NCBI GenBank assembly: GCA_963989385.1
Contig: OZ022506.1
Location: 61,205,434 to 61,269,433 of the forward strand
Direction: 5' to 3'
DNA: 64,000 nucleotides
Source of the DNA: Ctena decussata
Lineage: Eukaryota; Mollusca; Bivalvia; Lucinida; Lucinidae
How positions within the stretch are numbered: the first letter of the stretch is position 1; each line of letters opens with the position of its first letter. The translations under genes were made by a program, and so were the position numbers. Below the pieces are notes generated by a model. That model was not told the DNA's origin, made no database searches, and saw only the letters and a program-made list of their open reading frames with translations. Below, one piece after another: positions 44,497-54,439 of the stretch.

Positions 44497-45309
44497 TAGA
44501 GGATCTTACATGAGTGCTCATGTATTATTGAATTTATTAAACGAGTTGGGGAAAAAGATAAGATGCGAGGCTTTGCCGAGCATCTTATCGGTTTTCCCCA
44601 ACGAGTTTAATAAATTTAATAATACAGGAGCACGAATGCAAGATTCTATTTAAAGCGCCTTTTATTAGGAAAATTTGCACTAAAACGTTACGATTTCGCC
44701 AGTAGAAAACGAGACGTTTTTATGGACGTCAACGTATAACGTTTAAGAAATAGATCAGCCCTAGCAGTGAATTGTTGAGTAATAATTCACTGTTTGGAGG
44801 TCAGTTGTAAAGTAGATCATATCACGAGCGCGGAGCGCGAGTGATATGTCTACTTACAACTGACCGACAAACAGTGAATTATTACTCAACAATTCAATGC
44901 TAGAGCTGAACTATTTCGATTCTAACACTCAAAAACCCTGAAAAAGTATTCCTTTCATTCAAACTCTCCCAACCTTCCAGCCAGCGCGTTCATGCTCCCG
45001 CCAATATTCTTAACTGTATCTAAGGTAAATGTACATTTTTATGGCGATTTTAGAAAGAAAAAGAGACATTACACCGTCTAACGTCTCAAAACGTCACAAA
45101 ATTACGTCAGTAATGCCAGTGACGTCAGCAATTAGACACACGCGCTCCGAAACAGTGAATTGTTGTAGAATAAAACACGGAAACTTTCCATTGCTTCTGT
45201 AGGCGCACTGTGTTAGAATACGACGTAATTTGCATATTTAATCCACTAGTGGATTATCGTTTTTAATGCATGGCTTTATTACACTCTCAGATGCGACGTC
45301 ATATGATAA
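44497..45309. mobile_element. Foldback MITE, GAGGATCTTACA family, with ~470-bp insertion
   Basis: Inverted relative to 22612-22977: its left hairpin and its right GCATGGCTTTATTACACTC..TTATCA end match that copy. About 44745-45218 has no counterpart there. The insertion includes a strong foldback (44771-44893; ATTGTTGAGTAATAATTCAC and its complement) around CACGAGCGCGGAGCGCGAGTG. Confidence 0.8.
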
Positions 45310-45319
45310 AAGTTATTTT

Positions 45320-45434
45320 TAACGTTTACTGAAGTATAAAATGCATCGAGTCACGAGCAAAGTTTACGTAAACCCCTTCGGGGCTCACTTACTTTGCTCG
45401 TGAACCGATGTAGCTTATACTTCAGTAAACGTTA
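45320..45434. mobile_element. Foldback MITE
   Basis: TAACGTTTACTGAAGTATAA and its complement TTATACTTCAGTAAACGTTA form the ends. Inside, TCACGAGCAAAGT / ACTTTGCTCGTGA and CCCCTTCGGGG continue the hairpin. CTTCAGTAAACGTTAA recurs once more at 45446. Confidence 0.85.
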
Positions 45435-45873
45435 AAGAATGACACTTCAGTAAACGTTAAAAATTAACAATCATTCCTTTATTAAAGCTCAATCCCCAAA
45501 GGAACTACGTGCAGAAACACAAGCAATTAAACTGTTCTCAAATGCTTTGTACATAAGAACACATGTTATGATATATAACTGGTAAGTCTCCATTAACTAG
45601 TTGATTTAAACGGTTGTTTTAATTTCGATGAACGCTAAACTTTTTTTACTGTTTTCCGTTTTACTCACTTTTGTATTTGTATTTCGATCTATTTTTAAGA
45701 TCCACGGCATGACACAAATATTTTGCTTCGTCCAAACTAAACCTACTTGCAAAATATGGTTGCATTGCATATGTGCCATGCACCATGTGTCGCCGTGTAA
45801 TCCAACCTTGGGATGTACAGCCATCAGCATTGTTTCTGGCCGGGTAAGAAAGACTGTGTAGTATCACACCTGG

Positions 45874-45958
45874 TTAACTATGTTTCCAAGCCTGTTACGA
45901 AACGATAAAGAGCAAACAGCTCTTTATCGTTTCGTAACAGGCTTGGAAACATAGTTAA
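45874..45958. repeat. Perfect 40-bp inverted repeat, 5-bp loop
   Basis: Arms 45874-45913 and 45919-45958 are exactly complementary over all 40 bases; the loop is AAACA. The arms contain CCTGTTACGAAACGATAAAG. A 36-bp minisatellite begins at the next base. Confidence 0.95.
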
Positions 45959-46235
45959 GCAGGTCATCGTGGCTGTTAAGCAGGTGGCTGATAAGCAGGT
46001 CATCGTGGCTGTTAAGCAGGTGGCTGATAAGCAGGTCATCGTGGCTGTTAAGCAGGTGGCTGATAAGCAGGTCATCGTGGCTGTTAAGCAGGTGACTGAT
46101 AAGCAGGTCATCGTGGCTGTTAAGCAGGTGGCTGATAAGCAAGTCATCGTGGCTGTTAAGCAGGTGGCTGATAAGCAGGTCATCGTGGCTGTTAAGCAGG
46201 TGGCTGATAAGCAGGTCATCGTGGCTGTTACGAAA
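45959..46235 (+). repeat. 36-bp minisatellite, about 7.5 units
   Basis: GTCATCGTGGCTGTTAAGCA starts at 45963 and every 36 bp up to 46215. The unit is 12 codons long, so three reading frames stay open, but coding is unlikely. It ends in GTTACGAAATC, a fragment of the palindrome arm. Confidence 0.95.
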
Positions 46236-46265
46236 TCAAAAAGAGACATGGCTGCAAAACTGTCT

Positions 46266-46305
46266 GGTCATCGTGGCTGAACAAATTTGTTTAGCCACGA
46301 TGACC
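46266..46305. repeat. 40-bp palindrome sharing the minisatellite word
   Basis: GGTCATCGTGGCTGAACAAA joined to its complement with only one mismatched pair. GGTCATCGTGGCTG is also the core of the neighbouring 36-bp unit. A decayed relative (CATTGTGGCTGAACGAAT..TTTAGCCTCGACGACC) follows at about 46393-46432. Confidence 0.9.
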
Positions 46306-46449
46306 AGGTCGTTTGAGAACTAGGATTCGTTTTCGTTTGGTAAAAGTCTGTTACGAAACGAAAAAGAGTCGTAGTTCCAAAACTGCTTGGTCATTGTGGC
46401 TGAACGAATATGTTTAGCCTCGACGACCGGGCCTTTTGGTACCTAAGAC

Positions 46450-47110
46450 TCGTTTTCGTTTAATAACAGCCCCTTTTCGTTCGGTAACAGCCATTGTTTA
46501 TACATGGTTAACCAGGGGTGGGTATGTCGTTGATTGGGGTCTTATAATTGGACGAGATGTGCACTCAAAATGGACATTTAGGGAGGTAAATCGACGATTT
46601 AATGGTCGCAAATTTCGTTTTACAGCGACTCGTCAAAGGTGCCGTAAAACGCCGATTTGTTTTCCGCCTTAGTGACAATTTTCAATACATTTATCGAGTC
46701 TTACGTATATTTTTTCACATTTTCACATTTTAAAGTGTACTACTTTATATCTACGCGCTTTCTTCAACGTTAAACCGAACGTAACTAAAAAAGAAGTGAC
46801 GTTTTGAATGACGTCGGGTTACCGCTATTAATGCTTGTATCACAGAAATTTTGACGTTTTACAATCAGATGTCGCCCTATATTCGTAAGTTCATTAGAAT
46901 ACAAAGTTCTGTCCATTTTATGTCCATTTCTCTAACCACGACCTCAAATCTCCATTTCTCTTGCTGGTTAAACTAACTAAAATGCTCAAGAAATATTCGT
47001 TAAACTTCAAATCACTCATCTATTTTTATCAGCTCGAAATTGTTGGTTTAAACACAAATATTACAATACAATATACAATGGCACAGGATCTGACAGTAAG
47101 CAAAATGCAA
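46450..47110. other. Non-coding stretch
   Basis: Contains TCGTTTAATAACAGCC and TCGTTCGGTAACAGCC near 46456-46490, which look like further palindrome-arm remnants. Otherwise nothing was recognised. Confidence 0.4.
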
Positions 47111-47118
47111 AATGCTTA

Positions 47119-47206
47119 TATATAAGCCATCTCCTGAATATATAAGCCACCTCCTGAGTATATAAGCCATCTCCTGAATATATAAGCCATCTCCTGAGTA
47201 TAAGCC
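47119..47206 (+). repeat. 20-bp minisatellite, about 4.4 units
   Basis: TATATAAGCCATCTCCTGAA is repeated four times with A/G alternation in the last base and one T/C change, followed by a partial fifth unit. Confidence 0.9.
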
Positions 47207-47517
47207 AGCTCGAAATAGTTGTTTTATACCAATTTTTCAACAGTGGATGTAAACGGTATTGCCTCTTTAAACCGCTGATCGAACTATAAAAACAAGCGAT
47301 TGATTTTCAAGAAAATTGAAGGCTGTTGGAAACATACATGTGAACGCCTAAATCAAAATGGGTATGAAATATATCTTTGATATTTTATCATTGATTTCAC
47401 ATTTAGTGTTTAGTATAAGGGAAATTAATGATATAAATCTAATGGAATAACTGTAAGGGTTTGTTTACTTAATTTATGATATGTTCGATGTCTTCACGAG
47501 TACCCATCCTGGAAGTA

Positions 47518-47721
47518 CAGTCAACTCCTGATATCTCGAACACTGATATCTCAAAGTATCTTCTTATATCCAAGAATATATTTTCTATTTTTATTTACAT
47601 TTCAACTCCTGCAATCTCAAACTACTGATTTCTCAAAGTAAATTTTCTGGTACCAGAAAATTTACTTTGAGATATCAGTAGTTTGGCTGAGGTTCGACTT
47701 CGAGATATCGAGAGTCGACTG
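47518..47721. mobile_element. Pogo/Tigger-like MITE
   Basis: TA-CAGTCAACTCCTGATATCTC at the left and GAGATATCGAGAGTCGACTG-TA at the right, with a TA duplication as for Tc1/mariner/pogo elements. The hairpin AGTAAATTTTCTGGTACCAG lies in the interior and is shared with 25088-25282. Confidence 0.8.
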
Positions 47722-47902
47722 TATATCGTGTATGGTCGTCTTTGACTAAACCATAATATCACTATTTAATTATTATTTTGATGCTTTTCAAACACATCAA
47801 CTTTTAACACAACAGGAGTTTGAGATATTTTAAGGGAATCGTAAGTCATCTATACTGAGTCGGCCGATTCCAGTTTTCTTTTATTTCTACTAAATATTTG
47901 AA

Positions 47903-48104
47903 TTAACCCATTCATATCTGGCGCCCCATAAATGGGAGGCAGGCCAACAGTGTATACCTAGATCAGACGCCGCAGAAAGTGTCCACTGCTGGCTTAAAAT
48001 TCAAGCATTTCTGTAAAAGAATCCAAAGTGCCAATTTACCTAAAATGATAAATGGACATCCATTTCATATTGGTAGAAGAATCCATTCGTCATAAATGGG
48101 TTAA
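47903..48104. mobile_element. TTAA-flanked MITE, piggyBac-like ends
   Basis: TTAA-CCCATTCATATCTGGCG and CATTCGTCATAAATGGG-TTAA. TTAA target plus CCC/GGG termini are the piggyBac signature. The left part of the interior has a decayed hairpin core (CCAACAGTGTATACCTAGATC). Confidence 0.75.
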
Positions 48105-48534
48105 GTGTACTATGACAAAGGTAATATGACAGTTTTGCAACGCTTAATATTTTCCTGATGGAATATCTAGGTGAATAGGGGTACGCTTTCAGGGGAAGCA
48201 ACTGTGTCATTTTAATTTTGCCTCACATCTCAAAGGGAGTCAACTCTTAAATGAAAGAATTTTATTTTATTTGAGATGTTGTTTGCCTTTAAGAGCATAC
48301 CCTAAGAAAACTATATAGGAATAAATCACAGCTTTACTGTTGAATATACTCTCTAATAGAAACAGCTGAAAAGTTAATTGACATGTATTACTTTCGTTTA
48401 GTTTTAATACTTTATTTGACCTCAGAGTTTCAACGTTCTTACGCATTTTGTTCGTTTACTGGTATTGGGTAAGCCTTTTACAACTTTAAACCATAGGAAG
48501 GAGTGCGTTTCAAATCACTTGTAATATAAACATC
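48105..48534. other. Upstream region of the receptor gene
   Basis: Probable promoter or first-intron sequence of the following gene. No TATA box or other element could be supported. Confidence 0.35.
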
Positions 48535-51500
48535 ATGTTCTTTGTTTTTGTTGTAGGTATACATATCTTGAGCATCTATGTGTTGGCAGTTTTGTATGTT
48601 CAACAAGTATACACGAATAGAAATATTAATGTCACATCAACCGATCAACAAGAAACAACAACAAACGAAATTTCAGCCCGTACAACGTCGCATATAACGG
48701 ATCATTCAATGATTACTGACGCAGCTGCTCACACGGATACAACTACTGTTGACACGTCTATGACAGTTATGCCTAATATTCTCCATAATTCAAGTCATGA
48801 AGTGACAACAAACAGTGATACAGGTAATTCCAAAGTCGGTTCTGTAACAATGGCATATTCACAATACAGGACTTTGTCATGCATTTGCTGCAAAATTCCA
48901 TCTGATTACACGGGTATGATAACATAATGTGATATCTTGTCACTTCAGAACTGCGCTTGCGCGAATGTTATCAGGCTATGCCTTTAGAAGCGATCTCGGA
49001 AGAGGACTGGATACATACTGACGTTGGCCATGATACCAACTTTCGATTGGTTAAAATGAAGCCACCGAATGACGTCATAACGCATTCGCGACGTCAACAA
49101 GTTCGAACAAAACTGCGTTTGCTTTTCATATGTTTCACTCTCTTTAAAATCCTTAAAATCTTCTTATTTTGCATGACAAATAGAAAACCACGTAAGTGCC
49201 TTTTGATATCAAGTTTACTAGGCTCGACCAGAAACACGTCGGACTGGCTCGGCAAGCCTCGCCACTCCTACGCTGTTTCTGGTCTCGCCGGATAAACTTC
49301 ATTATCAAAAGGCACTAATATGGTATTCTCTATTTACAGTGACAGGTCCAGATTCATATACCAGCGAAGACCCGCCAGATGAGTCAGAAGACTGTGGGAC
49401 GACAAGCCAGCGGAATTATTCAAATACGACGGATGCGGATACACCAGGAAGGACAAACTCTAGGGCCAAATTTGAACAACGTTTAGAAAGGCCAAATAGG
49501 CCGACTTCAATAAAACTTATTCTCGGCTTACATGTTGACAGGTGCTATGATTTTGAATGTAGTTCTCTCTTATCTGATTGCCTGTGTGACCCAGAATGTC
49601 TTCTTTATGGTGACTGTTGTTATGAATATATTGAACAACTGTTACGTAATAAAACAGATGATGAATCAGAAATGGCAGATTATCTACAAAACAGAACGGC
49701 TCTCTACCATTCTAAAGCAACCACCGATACATTTGCTAAAGAGCTTTTCATATATCAACACAGCGCATGCATCTTGGCAGATGCTGGCTTGGATTCATAC
49801 TGGATGATAAATAAGTGCCCTTATGACTTTGCAGATGGGACAATTGTCCAAAAATGTGACGAAGGTACAAATTATGACATTTATAATATACCTATCGAAT
49901 GGACAGACCAACAGGGAAGACTGTGGTTGTTCAGAAACATATTCTGCGTCTTCTGTCATGGTATTGATTTAGAAACACCTTCATTAGAAAAATGGAAGGT
50001 TGAGCTTTTCTGCGAAAAGACTGTTAAGACAGTCAATATTCTTCCTTCAGGTGCTGTCAACTTGCTTGACCCCGGGCCTGACTGTTACATAAAACTGAGT
50101 CCCCCGTCATTAATATCTAAACATCAACAGAGAAAATGCCAAGGAACAAATGTTATCGAAACCACATGTCCAAGTACACCGGATCTGCTTTCTTACAAAA
50201 TTTTCTGCGACAGTTATGTATATCTTGTCACCAGCAATGAAATCTTATATCGAAATCCACATTGTACTGTCTGTTATAACGCTTCAGTGAATTATTATGT
50301 GGACTGCTTAAGAGGTAATATGCACGAAAATTCAGAAAGAGCTGTGGACTTAAAATTGTTGTTTGACTTTAATCCGAGTACAGGTTATACAGTAACAGCA
50401 ACATGCCAGCACTATAAATCTTGTCTAAGTTTTGAAATCTATGACTGCATCAGTCATCGATGCCGTAATTTTTATTGTCCGGCTTACCAGAAGGCTTATT
50501 TTGGAAAATGCATTGCTTCTAATTGGACGGACGGAGATAATTACTGGCATGAAGCGACACTACCTTCAGATTCAGAAAACCCACGCACGCATATAATTTT
50601 CGTGCAGATTGAATTGATAACCCCAAACCCAATACTTGTTGAAGAAATTACTGAGTACTTACGTATGTCTGAGTACGTGGAGGATATCTACAGTATCTCT
50701 ATAGAAGAAGAAATATTAAATTTTGATATGGATGAACCCAATCCAGAAGAGGAGTTTGTAGAGCATAATTCAGACCAGGATACAGATGATACTGATAAAG
50801 GTGTCGATTCTGATGAACCTAACACTGGCGTTAGTGGTGATTTTCCAGATCCATTTCTTCGGAACACACAGTTTTTATTCATATATACGGCAACTATAAC
50901 AGTGAAAGATCATACGATTAGCGCTGCAAACGACTTGATGAAAATTCTAAAACATCACACAGAGAAGTGGTTCATTATAACCAATCTAGAGGTAAAAATT
51001 AGAAGTTATACAGATCTTTATAATTTGCATTGCGACCAAGGGAATTTAACGGTACTTTTCAATGTTTCTTATGCTGAAGATCTGACTAGAGTAAATGTTA
51101 TAGAAAATCAAACGAAAATTTCAATAAACAGCATTTTCTGGGCTTTATCAGGAGAATCTACAGAAAGGAAAACCTTCGACACTATTGCAGTATGCCTATC
51201 ACGACATCAGATTCCAATTTTAAACTGCAGCATTACGGTTTATGAAGGAGATGAGGTATTATTCTTGAATACTACAATGTACGTAAAGAACACGTCGCTA
51301 GCTTTTGAGCAATCAGAGTATGAAATGATTGGGTCTAAGATTTTTGTCTGTGCAGACAGACTTGTTACCCAGACTTATTTACGATTTTTCAACTACTCCA
51401 GAATTCAAAGAATTTTATCAATTGTCACATCTTGTATATCGTTGGTGTGTTTAATGTCTATCTGTATTATGCATGTTATATTTTCTAAGTTAAGGAACAA

Positions 51501-52224
51501 TCACGGTCTTAATCTGTTTGCCCTGTCGACTTCAATGCTTCTAGTTCAAGGTATGCTTCTCTTTGAAAATATACCTGCTGGGGACATATGTTTATCTTAT
51601 GCTGTCTGTCTTCATTTTCTTGTTTTGAATATGTTTGTATGGATGAATGTCATTGGTTTTGATATGGCTATCACGTTTCACTCAAAAACCATGACTAAAA
51701 TGGCAAACACTGGTCGGTTTCTGAAATACTGTTTAGTGTCCGTCATCTTACCGTTGGTATGCATCGGTATTTGTGTAATATTAGATGTTTCCCATGCTCA
51801 ACTTGGTCCAGATTACGGAGCCGATGGTATTTGCTGGCTGACGAATTCAGGTTCTATAATTATATTCTTCACTGTTCCCATCTTTGTATCAGTATCAGTG
51901 AATCTCCTTCTATTTTCTATTGTACTTTACTCTATACAGACTACAAGAGTGAAGTCTTCTGTTAGGACAAATGTTCGCAACAGAACGTATTCCCTGGTGT
52001 ATTTCAAAATGTCAATTATTCTAGGATTTACTTGGGCTGTCGGTATAATTGCTGCATTCGTTTCTGTCGAATGGCTCTGGTATGTCCATATTGTTCTCAA
52101 TGGTTTACAGGGACTAAGTCTGTTCTTGTGTTCCATGGTGAATGCAAGAACTGTAAGAGTGTTGAAGGAACGAACTCAAACTATCACAATTAGCGACACA
52201 AAATCTAGCAGAGTTGGTACTTAG
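48535..52224 (+). CDS. Somatomedin-B domain seven-transmembrane receptor, family-B/Methuselah-like
   Basis: Inferred exons 48535-48823 and 49340-52224 join in frame (phase 1) to 1057 residues. A hydrophobic start (VGIHILSIYVLAVLYV) acts as signal peptide, followed by a Thr-rich, mucin-like stretch. A Cys-rich somatomedin-B-like module (about 165-194: CYDFEC..CLCDPEC..GDCC) leads into a long ectodomain with many Cys and N-glycosylation sites and an acidic linker (about 556-595). Seven membrane helices follow, with family-B hallmarks GFTWAVG in helix 6 and NGLQGLSLFL in helix 7. No GPS autoproteolysis motif is visible, which fits Methuselah-like rather than classical adhesion receptors. A TTGTTGTAG acceptor ends at 48556, so ATG 48535 may be intronic and the true start may lie upstream. 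Ligand unknown. Confidence 0.85.
48949..49191 (+). other. Possible in-frame cassette exon of the receptor gene
   Basis: Bounded by a CACTTCAG acceptor and a CAC/GTAAGT donor, exactly 243 nt (81 codons), phase 1 at both ends and free of stops in the receptor frame. It would add RECYQAMPLEAISEEDW and a hydrophobic LRLLFICFTLFKILKIFLF stretch. The donor overlaps the first bases of a MITE. Coding use is unproven; skipping also gives an intact protein. Confidence 0.4.
49195..49316. mobile_element. Foldback MITE in the receptor intron
   Basis: AGTGCCTTTTGATATCAAGT and its near-complement ending AAAAGGCACT form the ends; inside, CGACCAGAAACA / TGTTTCTGGTC continue the hairpin. It sits 24 bp before the acceptor of the last exon. 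Confidence 0.8.
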
Positions 52225-54435
52225 ACAATGTTAATTTATTTGTAGACCCGTTTAGACCATCTTAATAGTTCCTATTCCTTTAAGCTTTCAAATACCGGAC
52301 TTTCATTTTCACTGACTTTTTCCACTGATACAAAGATATGGCGGGTGTAATATAATGGGCAAGGTGATGCTTACTACTTGCGAGCGTCTGATCACACCTC
52401 TATTTTGGGGTCCATGTCAGTGTATCTAGAATATTCCGGAGTTGTTAACGTTAAAATGACTTACGAGTTCGGACTTATGATTTGGGTACTTCGACCACTT
52501 TCATTTTAATGGTACAATTCTGTCTAAACCCATTTAGGCCATTTGAACGGTCCTATTCTTTTAACGGTACAATTCCGTTAGAGATGCGCTGGTTTCAAAC
52601 TTCCACTGCATTTATTTTAACAATCTGAAGAAGACGGAATACTTGCTTGCGACAAATATTTTTGAGCCAACAACTAAGAACAAGATTTGTCTGCAACCAG
52701 CTGCAACGAATAATATTATTATGGAAGACGCATCATTTGCTATCAGGATCTAAACTTTCGATTTTGCCGAATGTCATATGTTCCCTTGTCTTACATGTAA
52801 AACGACTGAAATGACATGTAGGAATTAATGAAGGTTAAAATCTAGACCTATTATGTAAGTAAAGCATATCAGCGATTTTATTTCGTAATCTTACTAGGTT
52901 TATCATCTAAAATCAAGCCGTCAAATGTGTGAGCAAGGTTAACTGGGTTATACTTTCTGCATGATATCAAACATTTAAACTAGTCAAGTATAGTCAGATA
53001 ATCTTCAACTATAACTTATCTAACCTTCATTGTTCTCACAAATTGTTTCAGCCCTTTATCATAACTGGATGTTGGCTTTTTCCAAATATGTAAATAAATA
53101 AATAAGGAAATAAATAAAGAAAGAGAGTCTTGAAAATATCAAAATAAGATACACTCAATATACAACGCCAGCATGACATGTACTCGTCAAAACAAATCCC
53201 GCCGAAATTTGTAACCGTAAAATTGACGATTTCAAATACATTAGAACATTACAATGGCTCGAACCCTGATGGCTCGTTCACCCTGCCTGGCTAGAGATCA
53301 TTTCTTGGTCCCTAGAGGTCATTTTATATGGAAACTAACCGTGGATGGCTAGAACTACCCTTGGCTGGAACTAATTTTCAGGGGTCCCAAGCCTGTTTGA
53401 GCCAATGAAGTTCTACTGTATAACATTATCAAATTATTTCACTTTTAATTACTTCCAAAAATAATTTTCCGTGGAAAAGTTTTTTTTATATCTCAATTCC
53501 CTGCTAGGATGTACACAGCTACCTGGCATAATTATTTAACAACGGAAACCGCGACTAGGTGTTTACTGCGCATGCGCAGTACCTTTGTCTCGGTCAACTC
53601 AAGAGAACCCCTACATTCTGAAAACATCTATATCCAACCTGAGCAAACTTTCAAATGGCGAAAATCGCTTGTGATTGTAAATTATCTCCCTTCGAATCAA
53701 AACTATAGGAAAATATGATAATCAGATTAAGGGCTTATCAGTCACAAAGTTTAGTTCTGCTTTTATGGACATGTGAATAGAACTCTTTGCATTAATTTGT
53801 AAATTAGAATGCGTCCGTTTATTGCTAAACTGTGACAGGCATACAGTTTTGAAATGTTTATGGCAATGCCACTGCAACTTTCGAAAATTTGTTTTTTTCT
53901 GCCTAAGCAATGATTTTAGAAGTGAGAGATTATCGTGAAAACCGTTTCGAAATTCGATCTTCTTGCGTGTATGAAACATTTGGGATCCAAAGTATGTATC
54001 TTATGAAATACATATCGGAAAATGAGAGTAAAACTAAAAGAAATGGCGAGCTTGTTTCCGTGAGAAATATCAGGAAATTAGAAATAACCCCCACTTAATA
54101 TGAAACTTGCACAAACTGTCGGTTTCCATTTAAGTTTAGTTTTAAAATCTGTCTGCCTAGTAATATATACATATCCTGTCAGTACTACAATGACTCTTTT
54201 AACTTCATTCATTATGATAATTTTTCAGATAAAGATCTTATAAGTAAATGCGGTGGAACTCATTTTGGCTAGTTTATGCAGAAAATAAAACTCATTATTT
54301 CAATGCAATGTGCCTAAAAGGATGGACAGCTCGTATCGAAGTCGATCTAACGACTCAAAGTTTAATCAATACGACACCATTTTTAAATTGTGTGCCTCCT
54401 AGGAGGTATCTCCTTAAAATATGGAATTTAATGCA
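52225..54435. other. 3' flank of the receptor gene and non-coding stretch
   Basis: The first few hundred bases are the probable 3' UTR. An (AAAT)n microsatellite lies at 53089-53121. Repeated CCCATTTAGGCCAT / CCGTTTAGACCAT phrases near 52245 and 52530 suggest a small duplication. No further gene. Confidence 0.45.
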
Positions 54436-54439
54436 AAAG

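Noticed and set aside
45878..46280. Coding minisatellite (KQVIVAVKQVAD repeat protein, and opposite-strand ORFs)
   Set aside because: The 36-bp unit is a multiple of three, so open frames arise automatically on both strands; no start context, splice sites or flanking coding sequence were seen.
52225..54435. A further gene downstream of the receptor
   Set aside because: No ORF with domain-like character or paired splice sites was found.
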